Assembly: GCA_902573565.1 (NCBI GenBank)
Contig: CACGKI010000006.1
Coordinates: 19,012 to 83,011, forward strand
DNA: 64,000 nucleotides
Reading direction: 5' to 3'
Source: an uncultured Prochlorococcus sp.
GTDB lineage: Bacteria; Cyanobacteriota; Cyanobacteriia; PCC-6307; Cyanobiaceae
Shown here: positions 37,663 to 48,278 of the stretch, piece after piece
Layout: each line of letters begins with the position of its first letter
How positions within the stretch are numbered: the stretch's first letter is position 1
Notes under the pieces: model-generated
The model's input: the letters and a program-made list of their open reading frames with translations, nothing else
What the model was told of the DNA's origin: nothing
Databases searched by the model: none
Position numbers and translations under genes: made by a program

Positions 37663-39972
37663 ATGTCTGAGGCAGCTGCAAATTCAAAAGAAAAAAAAGA
37701 AATTGAAGTTTCCAAAACTATTTTGCCCGAAAATCAAAAATATGAAAGTGAATCTTTGAATTATGATATAAAAATACCTGACTGGCTTTTTAAGGATATT
37801 AATAATTACGATAAATCAAATAACATAAACGATGATAATCAAAACCTTATTGTAAAAGCCTTTAAACTTGCGTATAAAGCTCATGCGGGACAACTTCGTG
37901 CCAGTGGTGAACCTTATATTATTCACCCAGTTGCTGTGGCAAATCTTCTCAAAGAAATAGGAGCTAGTTCATCTGTTATTGCTGCAGGACTTCTACATGA
38001 TGTCGTTGAAGATACAGGCATTGATTTATCGGAAATAGAAGCAAATTTCGGATTAGAAGTAAAAATACTTGTGGAGGGTGTAACGAAATTAGGAGGAATT
38101 CACTTTAATAACAGGACTGAAGCACAAGCTGAAAATCTCAGAAAAATGTTTATGGCTATGGCTAGCGATATCAGAGTTGTTTTAGTAAAACTTGCAGATC
38201 GACTTCATAACATGAGAACAATTGAATGGCTCAATGATGAGAGAAAACAAAGGATAGCGAGAGAAACAAGAGAGATTTATGCACCTTTAGCTAATCGATT
38301 AGGAATAAATAGATTTAAATGGGAATTAGAAGATTTAGCGTTTAAATTTCTTGAGCCAAAAGAATATCAAGATCTAAAAGATCAAATCGCTGTTAAAAGG
38401 AGTGATAGAGAAAAAAGGTTAAAAGTAACCCTGAATCTTATGAAAGAAAACTTAGTTTCAGCGGGTTTAAAAAACTTTGAAATAACTGGAAGACCAAAAC
38501 ATCTTTATGGCATCTGGAGTAAAATGGAAAGACAGCAAAAACAATTTCATGAAATTTATGATGTTGCAGCTCTAAGAATTATTGTTGAAAATTCAGATAG
38601 TTGCTATAGAGCTTTAGCGGTTGTACATGATACTTTCAAACCAATTCCAGGCAGATTTAAAGACTATATAGGATTACCAAAACCAAATGGATATCAGTCC
38701 TTACATACTTCAGTGATTGGAAGACACCGACCAATTGAAGTTCAAATTAGAACATCTTCCATGCATCAAATTGCGGAATATGGAATTGCTGCCCATTGGC
38801 AATATAAAGAAGGTGGTTCTCCTGCTAAAAGCAATGCTGAAAGATTTAATTGGCTAAGACAACTAGTCGAATGGCAACAAGAAGGTAATGAAGGTGATCA
38901 TAATGATTATTTAGCTTCAATTAAAGAAGATTTATTTGATGAAGAGGTATTTGTAATTACTCCTAAAGGAGATGTTGTTGGTTTAAGAAAAGGATCTACT
39001 GCAATAGATTTCGCCTACAGAATTCATTCAGAAGTAGGAAATCACTGTAATGGAATTAGAATTAATGAAAAGCTCTCTCCATTATCTACAGCACTTCAAA
39101 ATGGGGACTTCATAGAAATTTTGACAAATAATAATGCCACTCCAAGTTTGGATTGGCTGAACTTTGTAGTCACGCCAACTGCTAAAAATAGAATTCGTCA
39201 GTGGTATAAGAAAAGCCACCGAGATGAAACTATTAAAAGAGGTAGAGAATTACTCGAAAAAGAAATAGGTAAAAACGGTTTTGAAACATTGCTATCTAGT
39301 GATGCTATGAAAAAAGTCGCTAATCGATGCAATTTAAAAAATACGGAAGATCTACTGGCGTCGCTTGGTTTTGGTGGCTTAACATTACATCAAGTATTAA
39401 ACAGACTAAGAGAAGAAATAAAATTACAGACGGAAGATATCAAAAATAATTCTGATTCTGAAATAGCAAAATCTCTTAAAAGTAATAGTAATTTATCCAC
39501 CAATAAACCTCATACAACGACTAAATCACCAATTTCTGGCATAGAAGGTCTTGATTACAGAATAGGCAAATGCTGTACCCCACTTCCAGGCGAAGATATA
39601 GTTGGAACAGTATCGCTAGGTAACCATGGAATAACCATTCATAGGTCTGATTGTGAAAATGTCATACCAATTCCAATAGAGAGAAGATTACCTGTTGGAT
39701 GGAATCAAGATAATAAAAATCGCGACAATAAATTTCCAATTCAGCTGCGAATAGAAGTGATTGATAGGGTTGGAGTCCTTAAAGATATTCTTATGCGGTT
39801 ATCTGATAAAGGTATAAACGTTAGCGATGCCAATGTTAAAACTGCTTATGGTAAGCCGGCCATTATCAATCTCTGCGTAGGGCTAGAAAGTTATAATCAA
39901 CTTCACAAAACAATTGACCAAATTAAATCAATGGCAGATGTCTTGGATATTGCAAGAGTTGGACAAAGTTAA
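37663..39972 (+). CDS. RelA/SpoT bifunctional (p)ppGpp synthetase/hydrolase
   Basis: The enzyme makes and breaks the alarmone ppGpp, linking starvation to growth control. The 769-aa product has a hydrolase HD domain (AGLLHDVVEDTG near residue 108 and KLADRLHNMRTI near 178) and a synthetase domain with the GRPKHLYGIWSKM and YDVAALRIIV segments near 280-310. A TGS domain follows near 420, then a zinc-finger-like CC region near 636, and a C-terminal ACT domain from about 692. Both active sites look intact, so it is probably the single long RSH of this organism. It is divergent from the ABC ATPase. Confidence 0.95.
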   Translation: MSEAAANSKEKKEIEVSKTILPENQKYESESLNYDIKIPDWLFKDINNYDKSNNINDDNQNLIVKAFKLAYKAHAGQLRASGEPYIIHPVAVANLLKEIGASSSVIAAGLLHDVVEDTGIDLSEIEANFGLEVKILVEGVTKLGGIHFNNRTEAQAENLRKMFMAMASDIRVVLVKLADRLHNMRTIEWLNDERKQRIARETREIYAPLANRLGINRFKWELEDLAFKFLEPKEYQDLKDQIAVKRSDREKRLKVTLNLMKENLVSAGLKNFEITGRPKHLYGIWSKMERQQKQFHEIYDVAALRIIVENSDSCYRALAVVHDTFKPIPGRFKDYIGLPKPNGYQSLHTSVIGRHRPIEVQIRTSSMHQIAEYGIAAHWQYKEGGSPAKSNAERFNWLRQLVEWQQEGNEGDHNDYLASIKEDLFDEEVFVITPKGDVVGLRKGSTAIDFAYRIHSEVGNHCNGIRINEKLSPLSTALQNGDFIEILTNNNATPSLDWLNFVVTPTAKNRIRQWYKKSHRDETIKRGRELLEKEIGKNGFETLLSSDAMKKVANRCNLKNTEDLLASLGFGGLTLHQVLNRLREEIKLQTEDIKNNSDSEIAKSLKSNSNLSTNKPHTTTKSPISGIEGLDYRIGKCCTPLPGEDIVGTVSLGNHGITIHRSDCENVIPIPIERRLPVGWNQDNKNRDNKFPIQLRIEVIDRVGVLKDILMRLSDKGINVSDANVKTAYGKPAIINLCVGLESYNQLHKTIDQIKSMADVLDIARVGQS

Positions 39973-39991
39973 TTTTCAAAATAAGATCAAT

Positions 39992-40435
39992 TTATCTTTT
40001 AATTTTGATTTTATAGATAAAGAAAACAATACTGCCACAAATCAAAGCTAACAACAAACCAACACAAGACGAACCTAAAATTAGCGTCAGTGAAAAAATT
40101 CTACCTTGCTTCCATAAGTCATCAATAACAATACTTTTTTCAAGAATTTCATTGGAAGAGGTATTTAAAAAAAAGGAACCAACTTTATAGTTGAAATAAT
40201 AAAGTGGAATATAAGTAAAGGGGTTACTGATCCAAGTACCAATTGCAGCTAAAACAATATTTCCCTTAGCTAGTTTCGCAAAAAATACCCCTATTAAAGT
40301 CTGAAGCCCAAAAAAAGGAAAGCAACCACTAAATACACCTATAGCTAAACCTTTAGCATTAAAGAAAGGACTCCCATTCTGATTCCTAAATAATGATAGA
40401 ATTTTCTTATAGGTAATATCTCTTTTAAATCTCAT
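39992..40435 (-). CDS. DUF2062 membrane protein
   Basis: The 147-aa product fits the DUF2062 family: GLAIGVFSGCFPFFGLQT near residue 30, GTWISNPFTYIPLYYFNYKVG near 66-86, and two to three membrane segments including the C-terminal one at about 110-142. The function is unknown; some relatives are linked to cell-envelope or exopolysaccharide genes. It stands between relA and mnmE and converges with relA. Confidence 0.8.
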   Translation of the reverse strand: MRFKRDITYKKILSLFRNQNGSPFFNAKGLAIGVFSGCFPFFGLQTLIGVFFAKLAKGNIVLAAIGTWISNPFTYIPLYYFNYKVGSFFLNTSSNEILEKSIVIDDLWKQGRIFSLTLILGSSCVGLLLALICGSIVFFIYKIKIKR

Positions 40436-40501
40436 TCAGAAAGAAATTTTAAAAATTAAATTCTTGATAATCTTACTTAATTATTTATAACAAAGCGAGA
40501 G

Positions 40502-41884
40502 ATGGACTCGATAGTTACTACAGAAGATACGATAGCAGCAATTGCTTCAGCTATAAGTATAGGGAAAGGAGGAGTTGCGATAATAAGAGTATCAGGGAAA
40601 GACTCAATAAATTCTTGCAAAAAGATTGTTCAAACTAAATCTAAATATGCATGGGAATCACATAGAGTTTTTCATGGTTTTATTAAGGGAAATAAACAAA
40701 ATAAATTTATAGATGAAGCTTTAATTTTAGTGATGAAATCACCAAATAGCTTCACAGGAGAGGATGTTGTTGAACTTCATTGCCATGGAGGAATTATCCT
40801 TGTAAATAAAGTTCTAAAGAGATTATTATCTAGTAATTCTAGAGTTAGACTTGCAAATCCTGGAGAATTTAGTCAAAGAGCTTTTCTTAATGGGAAAATA
40901 GACCTTACTCAAGCCGAGTCGATTAATCAATTAATTAATGCAAGCAATATAAGATCAGCAGAGTTAGCTTTTAGTGGGGTTCAAGGAGAAATAAAGGAAA
41001 AAATTAATGATATTAAAAATGACCTCATAAATCAACTTTGCGAAATAGAAGCGAGAGTTGATTTTGAAGAAGACTTCACAGATTTTAATTACAACAAATA
41101 TCAAAAAAAAATTATAAAAGTAAAAGGAAAAATAGAATTACTAATAGAAAATGCAAAAAGAAATGAATATATTCACAATGGAATATCCATTGCGCTTATA
41201 GGTAAAACAAATGTTGGTAAAAGCTCTTTACTAAATTTGCTTGCAAAAAAAGAGAAGGCAATCGTAACTAATATTCCTGGAACAACTAGAGATATTATTG
41301 AAGTTAATTTAACTATTAATGATATTCCAATGAAAATAATTGATACTGCTGGCATAAGAGAAACTCATGAACAAATTGAAAGTATTGGAATTAAAAAAAG
41401 TTTTAGGAAAATTAAAGAGTCAGATTTTATAATTTATATTTATAGTCTTGAAGAAGGATTTAATGAAGAAGACAAAAAAATAATAGAAGAAATACCCAAA
41501 GAAAAATTAATTACTATTTTGGGCAATAAAAAAGATTTAATTGATTGCAATAATATTAATGTAAATGAGTTAAAAAACACAATTCTTATGAGCATTAAGA
41601 ATAATGATGGTGAAAGATTATTAATCGACACAATCATAAAAAAATGTGGATTAAAACAAGTAGAAAATATCAATATATTTTTAAACGAAAGACATCTAAC
41701 AAATTTGTCTGCTTGCCTATCTAATTTAAATGATACAGATGAAATAATTAAAAATAAATTGCCATTTGATTTGTTATCAATAGAACTGAGAGATGGAATT
41801 CAAAACTTATCTAAAATAACTGGTCAAGAATTAACAGAGGAAATTCTAGATAATATTTTTTCTAAGTTTTGTATTGGTAAATAA
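40502..41884 (+). CDS. mnmE: tRNA modification GTPase MnmE
   Basis: With MnmG this GTPase modifies the wobble uridine of several tRNAs. The 460-aa product has the N-terminal folate-binding domain ([20 protein letters not shown] near residue 8), a helical middle and an inserted G domain with [12 protein letters not shown] near 235, [10 protein letters not shown] near 257 and DTAGIRE near 282. It ends in the catalytic FCIGK. It is complete, and nadC follows after 73 bases. Confidence 0.96.
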   Translation: MDSIVTTEDTIAAIASAISIGKGGVAIIRVSGKDSINSCKKIVQTKSKYAWESHRVFHGFIKGNKQNKFIDEALILVMKSPNSFTGEDVVELHCHGGIILVNKVLKRLLSSNSRVRLANPGEFSQRAFLNGKIDLTQAESINQLINASNIRSAELAFSGVQGEIKEKINDIKNDLINQLCEIEARVDFEEDFTDFNYNKYQKKIIKVKGKIELLIENAKRNEYIHNGISIALIGKTNVGKSSLLNLLAKKEKAIVTNIPGTTRDIIEVNLTINDIPMKIIDTAGIRETHEQIESIGIKKSFRKIKESDFIIYIYSLEEGFNEEDKKIIEEIPKEKLITILGNKKDLIDCNNINVNELKNTILMSIKNNDGERLLIDTIIKKCGLKQVENINIFLNERHLTNLSACLSNLNDTDEIIKNKLPFDLLSIELRDGIQNLSKITGQELTEEILDNIFSKFCIGK

Positions 41885-41957
41885 ATTTGAGTTAAATTAC
41901 ATAGTGATATATAGTTGATTCTCTAACTTTAGTTGACTTTTTATTAATTAATTATTT

Positions 41958-42833
41958 TTGAGTTTAGTGGATTTAAATGCTCCAATAATAAGTAAGATCA
42001 TTGATAATTGGATCGATGAAGATATAGGTAGGGGAGATCTTACAAGTCCCTCTATTACAGAAGAGAATGGAAATGCATATTGGATTGCAAAAGAGGAGGG
42101 TATATTTTGTGGTGTTGAAATTATAAAAGAAATTTTTAAAAAAATTGATTTAAAAATCAGTCCAAAATTTTTTATCTCTGATGGAGATAAATTTGTTAAA
42201 GATCAAAAACTCTTAGCAATATATGGACCTTCAAAAAGTTTACTCGCATGTGAAAGGATCAGCTTAAATATAGCAATGCATTTATCTGGAATATCAACAT
42301 ATACAAAGAATCTTATAGATAAATTAGAAGGCACAAATATAAAATTAGCAGATACTAGAAAAACGACTCCTGGCTTAAGAATATTTGAAAAATATGCATT
42401 CAAATGCGGAGGTGGAGTGAATCATAGAATGGGATTATACGATGCTGCTATGATAAAAGAAAATCATATTGCATGGACAGATAATCTTAAGAATGCAGTA
42501 CAAAGAATTCGCCTAAATTCGCCTTTTACAACTCATATCATAATTGAAGCTGAGAATATCGAACAGGCAAAAGAAGCAGTACTGGCAGGAGCGGATAGTG
42601 TCTTATTAGATGAAATTAGTCCTGAAACAATCAAAAAAAACGTTCAAGAATTAAGAGATTTATCAATTAATAGCTTAAATAAAGAAGTTAATAAAAATTT
42701 GATAATAGAAGTTTCTGGAATAAACCCTGAAGACATTAGTAAATATCTAATAAAAGGAATTGATTTGATTTCAACAAGTTCTTCTATCACCAAAAGTAAT
42801 TGGATTGATTTAAGTATGCGTTATATTAATTAA
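41958..42833 (+). CDS. nadC: Nicotinate-nucleotide pyrophosphorylase (quinolinate phosphoribosyltransferase)
   Basis: NadC converts quinolinate and PRPP to nicotinate mononucleotide in NAD synthesis. The 291-aa product has EDIGRGDLTSPS near residue 18, the RISLNIAMHLSGISTYT segment near 97 and the active-site DTRKTTPGLR near 132. KCGGGVNHRMGLYDAAMIKE near 150 and a C-terminal barrel with ISTSSSIT complete it. The start appears to be TTG at 41958, giving MSLVDLN. It sits between mnmE and argS in the same direction. Confidence 0.95.
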   Translation: MSLVDLNAPIISKIIDNWIDEDIGRGDLTSPSITEENGNAYWIAKEEGIFCGVEIIKEIFKKIDLKISPKFFISDGDKFVKDQKLLAIYGPSKSLLACERISLNIAMHLSGISTYTKNLIDKLEGTNIKLADTRKTTPGLRIFEKYAFKCGGGVNHRMGLYDAAMIKENHIAWTDNLKNAVQRIRLNSPFTTHIIIEAENIEQAKEAVLAGADSVLLDEISPETIKKNVQELRDLSINSLNKEVNKNLIIEVSGINPEDISKYLIKGIDLISTSSSITKSNWIDLSMRYIN

Positions 42834-42860
42834 TCATATAGATAAATAATTGAATCAATA

Positions 42861-44675
42861 ATGCTAATCATTTTTAAAGAATTAACAAATAACTTTGAAC
42901 AATCTCTTTTAGATAGTCTTAAAAAAAATGCTAAAGAAAGAGAATTCGAAATTCTTAGAAAAAATTTAATTACACAATCATCAAAAGAGGAATTTGGTGA
43001 TTATCAATGTAATGTTTGTTTAAGTTTATCTAAAATATATAAAAAGAATCCAAGAGATATTTCTAGTGATTTTATTAACCTTTTAAATAAAAATAAAAGC
43101 ATAGCAAAATTATGTAAGAGTCTAGAAATAGCTGGACCTGGATTTATAAATATTAAATTAAAAGATGAAGTTCTCATAAATGAAATTAAATCAAATATTC
43201 AATGCCAAAGGGGTGGAGTACCTCAAATTAAAAAAGATTTTGATAGTAGCTTATCAAATAAAGTCATTGTAGATTTTTCTAGTCCTAATATTGCTAAAGA
43301 AATGCATGTAGGGCATTTAAGATCAACAATAATAGGAGATTCAATATCCAGAATTTTCGAGTTAAGAGGTTATCAAGTATTAAGGCTAAATCATGTTGGC
43401 GATTGGGGAACGCAATTTGGAATGCTTATTACTCAGCTCAAAGATCTATATTCAAATGATTTAGAGGAGATAGGCAAAATCAAGATAAGTGATTTAGTTG
43501 AATTTTATAAAGAATCAAAAAAAAGATTTGATAATGAATCTGAATTCCAAAAAAGATCTAGAGAGGAAGTAGTTAAGTTACAAAATGGAAATATTAAATC
43601 GATTAAAGCTTGGAAATTATTATGCGATCAATCTAGAAAAGAATTTAATGAAATCTATAAAAATTTAAAAATAAAAATAGAAGAAAGAGGTGAATCATTT
43701 TATAATCCCTTCTTAAAATCAGTTATTGAGGATTTGAATTTAAAAAAAATATTAGTGGAAGATCAAGGAGCAAAATGTGTATTTTTAGATGGGATGACTA
43801 ATAAAGAAGGCAAACCTTTACCGCTAATTATTCAAAAAAAAGATGGAGGTTTTAACTATGCCACCACAGATCTTGCTGCTATAAGATATAGATTCAATAA
43901 ACCTCCTAATGGGGATGATGCTTCGAGAATTATTTATGTAACTGATCATGGACAAGCAAATCATTTTGCTGGAGTTTTTCAAGTTGCAAAAAAAGCAAAA
44001 TGGATCCCAGAGAATTGTCAAGTAGACCATGTCCCTTTTGGTTTAGTTCAAGGAATTGATGGCAAAAAACTAAAGACAAGGGAAGGTGAAACAATACGTT
44101 TAAAAGATTTATTAAAAGAAGCAGTTAGAAGAGCAAAAGAAGATTTAGTGAAAAGATTAGAAGATGAAAATCGTTATGAAACAGAAGATTTTATTGCAAA
44201 TACCTCAAGAATAATTGGATTAGGAGCTGTTAAGTATGCAGATTTAAGCCAAAATAGGATTACTAATTATCAATTTAGTTTTGATAAAATGCTTTCCCTA
44301 AATGGAAATACGGCTCCTTATTTGTTATATACATTTGTAAGAATTGCAGGAATTAAAAGAAAAAATGATTTTGTTTATGACTCTAAAGATTTTCAATATA
44401 CAAATTATGAACATAAATCTGAGTGGAGACTTATCAGAAAATTACTTAAGTTCGATGAAGTCATAATATCTATTGAAAAAGACTTAATGCCAAATAGATT
44501 ATGCAATTATCTATTTGAGCTATGTCAGACTTTTAATAGATTCTATGATCAAGTTCCAATACTCAAAGAAGAAAAACATATAAAAATTTCTAGACTTAAT
44601 TTATGTGATCTAACTGCAAAAACACTAAAATTAAGCTTAGAGCTTCTAGGAATTGAAACTTTAGAAAGAATGTAA
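42861..44675 (+). CDS. argS: Arginyl-tRNA synthetase
   Basis: This class I synthetase charges tRNA-Arg. The 604-aa product has an N-terminal additional domain, the HIGH-type motif in [17 protein letters not shown] near residue 140, and the [17 protein letters not shown] loop near 395 in place of KMSKS. The C-terminal anticodon-binding domain ends in the typical [12 protein letters not shown]. It is complete. The stop codon overlaps the start of hisC by one base (TAATG). Confidence 0.97.
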   Translation: MLIIFKELTNNFEQSLLDSLKKNAKEREFEILRKNLITQSSKEEFGDYQCNVCLSLSKIYKKNPRDISSDFINLLNKNKSIAKLCKSLEIAGPGFINIKLKDEVLINEIKSNIQCQRGGVPQIKKDFDSSLSNKVIVDFSSPNIAKEMHVGHLRSTIIGDSISRIFELRGYQVLRLNHVGDWGTQFGMLITQLKDLYSNDLEEIGKIKISDLVEFYKESKKRFDNESEFQKRSREEVVKLQNGNIKSIKAWKLLCDQSRKEFNEIYKNLKIKIEERGESFYNPFLKSVIEDLNLKKILVEDQGAKCVFLDGMTNKEGKPLPLIIQKKDGGFNYATTDLAAIRYRFNKPPNGDDASRIIYVTDHGQANHFAGVFQVAKKAKWIPENCQVDHVPFGLVQGIDGKKLKTREGETIRLKDLLKEAVRRAKEDLVKRLEDENRYETEDFIANTSRIIGLGAVKYADLSQNRITNYQFSFDKMLSLNGNTAPYLLYTFVRIAGIKRKNDFVYDSKDFQYTNYEHKSEWRLIRKLLKFDEVIISIEKDLMPNRLCNYLFELCQTFNRFYDQVPILKEEKHIKISRLNLCDLTAKTLKLSLELLGIETLERM

Positions 44676-45784
44676 TGAATGATTTTGATCAATTAAATAA
44701 TCTTTTCCCAAGACCAAGAGAAGAAATAATAAATATGCAGTCTTACTCTGCACCTTTAGAAAATAGAAGAAATTTACTCCGCTTAGACTTTAATGAAAAT
44801 ACTCTAGGTCCAAGTCCTAATGTTTTCGAGGCATTACAAGCTATAAAATTAGATGAGATTTCAATTTATCCAGAATACAACATATTAAAAAATTTTTTAT
44901 GTGATAAATATCTTGATTCAAGAAAATTTGATAATGATGAAATAGGAATTTTCAATGGAGCAGACGCAGCAATAAATGCAATCTTCAATTGCTTTGGAGA
45001 AAAAGATCAAATATTTCTAACCACGAATCCAACTTTTGGTTACTATTCGCCTTGTTCAGAAATGCGAGGAATGAAGAAAATAACTTGTTCTTATATTGGA
45101 GAAAATTTTCTATTTCCCATCGAAGAATTTAGTGAAAAAATTATAAATTATAATCCAAAGTTAATATTTATTTGTAATCCAAATAATCCTACAGGAACAG
45201 TTTTAAGTGCTCAAGAGATAATAAAATTAGCAAATATCAAAAATGATTCATTGATAATTGTTGATGAACTATATGAGAAATTTAATGGAGATAGTCTTCT
45301 TGAATCGATAGATTTTGAAAAGAATAAAAATATAATAGTACTTCAATCTCTTTCTAAAACAGCAGGTCTAGCTGGTTTAAGAATAGGTTTTGCATTCGGG
45401 AATAAGATTTTAATTCAGTATATTAACAAAGTTACAGGACCTTATGATGTAAATAGCTTTGCGATAAAAGCTGCATTAGCAGCACTTAATGACAAATCAT
45501 ATATTGATAATTATGTTTTAGAAGTAAAAAAAGCGAGGAAATGGATTTTAAATAAATTTAAATCAACAAAAATTAGAACTCACTTTAGTGGAGGGAATTA
45601 TTTCTTAATCTGGCCAAACAAAAATCCTAAAATCTTAATACAACAGATGAGAGAAAAAGGTATTTTGATTAGAAGTATGGAAAACAAAAAAGATATTAGT
45701 AATTCAATTAGGGTTAGTATTGGTAACAAAGAACAGATGAATTTCTTCTGGGATAATTATAAGGAATTAGATTTAATAAACTAA
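44675..45784 (+). CDS. hisC: Histidinol-phosphate aminotransferase-like PLP enzyme
   Basis: HisC transaminates imidazole acetol phosphate in histidine synthesis. The 369-aa product has the opening LLRLDFNENTLGPSPNV near residue 34, IYPEYNILKNFL near 66, CNPNNPTGTVL near 166 and IIVDELYEKF near 197. The PLP lysine is in SLSKTAGLAGLRIGFAFG near 229. This is typical of HisC and different from the CobD-like gene at 29809. Other class-I transaminases share these motifs, so the exact substrate is less sure than the fold. It is coupled to argS and overlaps a convergent gene by four bases. Confidence 0.8.
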   Translation: MNDFDQLNNLFPRPREEIINMQSYSAPLENRRNLLRLDFNENTLGPSPNVFEALQAIKLDEISIYPEYNILKNFLCDKYLDSRKFDNDEIGIFNGADAAINAIFNCFGEKDQIFLTTNPTFGYYSPCSEMRGMKKITCSYIGENFLFPIEEFSEKIINYNPKLIFICNPNNPTGTVLSAQEIIKLANIKNDSLIIVDELYEKFNGDSLLESIDFEKNKNIIVLQSLSKTAGLAGLRIGFAFGNKILIQYINKVTGPYDVNSFAIKAALAALNDKSYIDNYVLEVKKARKWILNKFKSTKIRTHFSGGNYFLIWPNKNPKILIQQMREKGILIRSMENKKDISNSIRVSIGNKEQMNFFWDNYKELDLIN

Positions 45785-46506
45785 TTATTGAATATATAAA
45801 TTGTATTTTGATCTATTCTTTTAGGTTTTATTTGAAATTCTTTTCCTACATATTTTACTTTAAAATCTTTCATTTTTTCGAGAAACAAATCAGCATTTGA
45901 GAAATCACAATCTTTATTTATTTTTTTACTACGTGAAAAGTGCACAGGAATAACTAGATTAGGTTTCAAGATATTAACAATTCTTGAAGCCTCTTGACCG
46001 TCATAAGATTTTATTCCTCCTCCAATTGAAATAAATAAAATATCTGGGCGAGACAATATAATTTGACTGTTTATATCCATATCGCCTGCAGCTCCTCCCA
46101 TATGAACAATTTTTAGATTATTTTGTTTCCAACTCCATACAGTTGCCATCCCAAATCTTCTTCCATTTAATCTGTCATGAGGAACTGAAATTCCTTTCAA
46201 TAAAATATCCTCAAATTTATATATTCCAGGCTTAACAAACATTAACTGCTTATTAGGATTATATCCCTCATCTGGCAGAGTAGAACTAGCCAAAATAAAA
46301 TCTACTTTGACTTCTTTTGGCTCCTTCAAATTACTCGCACAATCTATCGCTTTAAATGGATTGATGAGGATCGATTTACCTGAACTATTAATTACAAAAC
46401 TACTATGGCCTAAACTTTTTATTACTAAATTCCGTGCTAGAACTGAAGTAGGTAAAAAGAAGCTAAATAATATAAAAAGGAAAATGTTTTTAATTTGAGA
46501 AATCAT
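45781..46506 (-). CDS. Exported metallo-beta-lactamase-fold protein with degenerate metal site
   Basis: The 241-aa product begins with a signal peptide (IKNIFLFILFSFFLPTSVLA, cleavage near residue 24). It then has the UlaG-like MBL opening SLGHSSFVINSSGKSILINP, later KIVHMGGAAG near 130 and LVIPVHFSRS near 185, which match the fold. Where the family has the zinc-binding HxHxDH it has ASSTLPDEGY instead, so the central metal motif is lost while outer histidines remain. A lost or altered hydrolase function in the periplasm is likely. It is 14 bases downstream of trpG on the same strand. Confidence 0.75.
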   Translation of the reverse strand: MISQIKNIFLFILFSFFLPTSVLARNLVIKSLGHSSFVINSSGKSILINPFKAIDCASNLKEPKEVKVDFILASSTLPDEGYNPNKQLMFVKPGIYKFEDILLKGISVPHDRLNGRRFGMATVWSWKQNNLKIVHMGGAAGDMDINSQIILSRPDILFISIGGGIKSYDGQEASRIVNILKPNLVIPVHFSRSKKINKDCDFSNADLFLEKMKDFKVKYVGKEFQIKPKRIDQNTIYIFNN

Positions 46507-46520
46507 AATATTTTTTTATT

Positions 46521-47117
46521 TTACTTTCGTTCAGCCATTTTTAGAAAATTACTAATTAATTTATGGCCAAATTGGGTTAATACACTTTCAGGATGAAACT
46601 GTACCCCATGCAAATGCTTATATTCTTTGTGAGAAATAGCCATAATAGTTGAGTCTTCTAAAGTAGCAGTTATATCGAAACAAGTTGGTAATGAATTTGA
46701 ATCAACTATAAGACTATGATATCTAGTTGCCACAAATGGAGTCTCGATATCTTTAAACAAACCTTTTTGATTATGAAATATTTTGGATGTCTTACCATGC
46801 ATAAGTTCTTTCCCAACTACAACCTTACCTCCAAAAGCTTGGGCCAAAGCTTGATGCCCTAAACAAACTCCTAATGTGGGAATATTTTTAGATAATTTTT
46901 TTAGGATTGGCAGACAAATTCCAGATTGATCTGGATTACCAGGACCTGGAGATAGTAGGATCCCACTAGGATTTAGTTTGTTAATTTCATCTAAAGTAAT
47001 TTCATCATTTCTTTTAACTATTAATTCTCTAGTTATTTCATGCTCAACAGAAAGTTCTCCTAAATATTGAACAAGGTTATATGTAAAACTATCGTAATTA
47101 TCAATAACAAGAAACAT
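46521..47117 (-). CDS. trpG: Anthranilate/aminodeoxychorismate synthase glutamine amidotransferase
   Basis: This glutaminase subunit supplies ammonia to the chorismate-using TrpE or PabB. The 198-aa class I amidotransferase has IDNYDSFTYNLVQYLGEL near residue 5, ILLSPGPGNPDQSGIC near 53, the catalytic Cys in GVCLGHQALAQAFGG near 81 and the His/Glu in HGVQFHPESVLTQFG near 168. In cyanobacteria one protein may serve both tryptophan and folate, so trpG or pabA would both be fair. It heads a minus-strand run but is downstream of dgkA by two bases. Confidence 0.93.
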   Translation of the reverse strand: MFLVIDNYDSFTYNLVQYLGELSVEHEITRELIVKRNDEITLDEINKLNPSGILLSPGPGNPDQSGICLPILKKLSKNIPTLGVCLGHQALAQAFGGKVVVGKELMHGKTSKIFHNQKGLFKDIETPFVATRYHSLIVDSNSLPTCFDITATLEDSTIMAISHKEYKHLHGVQFHPESVLTQFGHKLISNFLKMAERK

Positions 47118-47119
47118 AT

Positions 47120-47539
47120 TTAAATAGATTCAAATAACAACTTAATTTTAGGAACAAAGATATATACAGCAATAATAACAGAATTAATGGAAGCTAATAA
47201 CACTGCTCCTGCAGAAGTATCTTTTGAAATTTTGGCCAAACTACTAAATTCTTTTTTAACTACTAAATCAACTATTGATTCAATAGATGTATTTAATATT
47301 TCTAATATTAAAACAGACATAATTGTGGAAATCAAAATTACATAATTACTTTGACTAATTTGCAGTAAAAAACCAATCATTAAACTTGCAACTGCAAAAA
47401 TTAATTGAATTTTAAAATTTCTTGAAGTTTTAAATACGTAACTAATTCCACTAAAAGAATACTTAAAACTTTTTAAGACATTACTAGAAGTTTTGTATGA
47501 TTCTATTCTATTTTTTAAAGAGTTTATTTTTTTGTACAT
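47120..47539 (-). CDS. dgkA: Diacylglycerol kinase/undecaprenol kinase (DgkA family)
   Basis: These small integral membrane kinases phosphorylate diacylglycerol or undecaprenol. The 139-aa product has three membrane helices and the family motif EILNTSIESIVDLV near residue 85, with KISKDTSAGAVLLASINSV near 103. The N-terminal 30 residues are an added polar stretch. Gram-positive relatives act on undecaprenol, so lipid choice is open. It is eight bases from ybeY and two from trpG. Confidence 0.9.
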   Translation of the reverse strand: MYKKINSLKNRIESYKTSSNVLKSFKYSFSGISYVFKTSRNFKIQLIFAVASLMIGFLLQISQSNYVILISTIMSVLILEILNTSIESIVDLVVKKEFSSLAKISKDTSAGAVLLASINSVIIAVYIFVPKIKLLFESI

Positions 47540-47546
47540 ATATTTT

Positions 47547-48086
47547 TTAATCTAATTTTTTAATTAAATATTCCTGAAAATTTAACATATTTTCTAAATC
47601 AAAATCATTATTATGTTCCCATCCCAAAAGATGTAAAAATCCATGACTAGCCAACCAGAGCATTTCTCTATAGATTGAATGTTTATATTCATAAGATTGT
47701 TCAATTGCGATCTCTAATGATATAAATATATCTCCCAACTCTATATGATCTAAATTATTTAGAGATTCATCAGAAATGATTGGGAAAGATAGAACATCAG
47801 TTGGTCCATTTTTTTTCATCCACTTCTGGTTCATAAAAGCAATTTCTTGATTAGATATTATCTGTAAGCCTAATGAAAAAGATTTTTTTTCAAAAATGAA
47901 ATTTGATAATTTATAATCATCTTTTTTTAATATTATTTTTATCCAAGATAAAAAAACTTTCTCCCAAAAATCAGATTCAAAAATAAGCTTATTTTTAGTA
48001 TCTATTAGCTCATCAGAAAATTTGGTAAATTCATTAAATTTAAAAACCAAATCTAAATTTATTTCAGAAATAATTTTTTCTGTCAT
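47547..48086 (-). CDS. ybeY: Endoribonuclease YbeY (rRNA maturation factor)
   Basis: YbeY is a zinc-dependent RNase needed for 16S rRNA 3'-end maturation and ribosome quality control. The 179-aa product has the motif [15 protein letters not shown] near residue 145, an HxxxHxxGxxH metal site, and [10 protein letters not shown] near 95. It is a little longer than the bacterial norm at the N-terminus. It is in the run prfB-DUF3285-ybeY-dgkA-trpG. Confidence 0.95.
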   Translation of the reverse strand: MTEKIISEINLDLVFKFNEFTKFSDELIDTKNKLIFESDFWEKVFLSWIKIILKKDDYKLSNFIFEKKSFSLGLQIISNQEIAFMNQKWMKKNGPTDVLSFPIISDESLNNLDHIELGDIFISLEIAIEQSYEYKHSIYREMLWLASHGFLHLLGWEHNNDFDLENMLNFQEYLIKKLD

Positions 48087-48092
48087 ACATCT

Positions 48093-48275
48093 TTATACAG
48101 GAATATTTGGCTTACCTATTGTTGCTACAAGTATTAATATCCCAATTAAAACTAGAAAGGTTATTGAAAAATGAGAAATACTTTTTGAACCCTTCCTTAC
48201 CATATTTCGCATAGCAAGCTTTATAAAGCTTGGAGGAGCAACTTTTTTTTCTATATTTTCGTTTTTATTTTTCAT
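48093..48275 (-). CDS. DUF3285 small membrane protein
   Basis: The 60-aa product has a charged N-terminus, the segment PPSFIKLAMRNMVRKGSKSI near residues 14-33 and one membrane span at about 36-54. This matches a short cyanobacterial family of unknown function that sits next to prfB in other cyanobacteria as far as I recall. It begins three bases after prfB and ends six before ybeY, so it is co-transcribed. Confidence 0.8.
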   Translation of the reverse strand: MKNKNENIEKKVAPPSFIKLAMRNMVRKGSKSISHFSITFLVLIGILILVATIGKPNIPV

Positions 48276-48278
48276 TAG

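Noticed and set aside
37608..37715. N-terminal extension of the double ABC ATPase
   Set aside because: The extra 36 residues are a Phe/Ser-rich stretch without ABC homology, and the added bases overlap the start of the divergent relA/spoT gene. The ATG at 37607 sits right before the first ABC strand.
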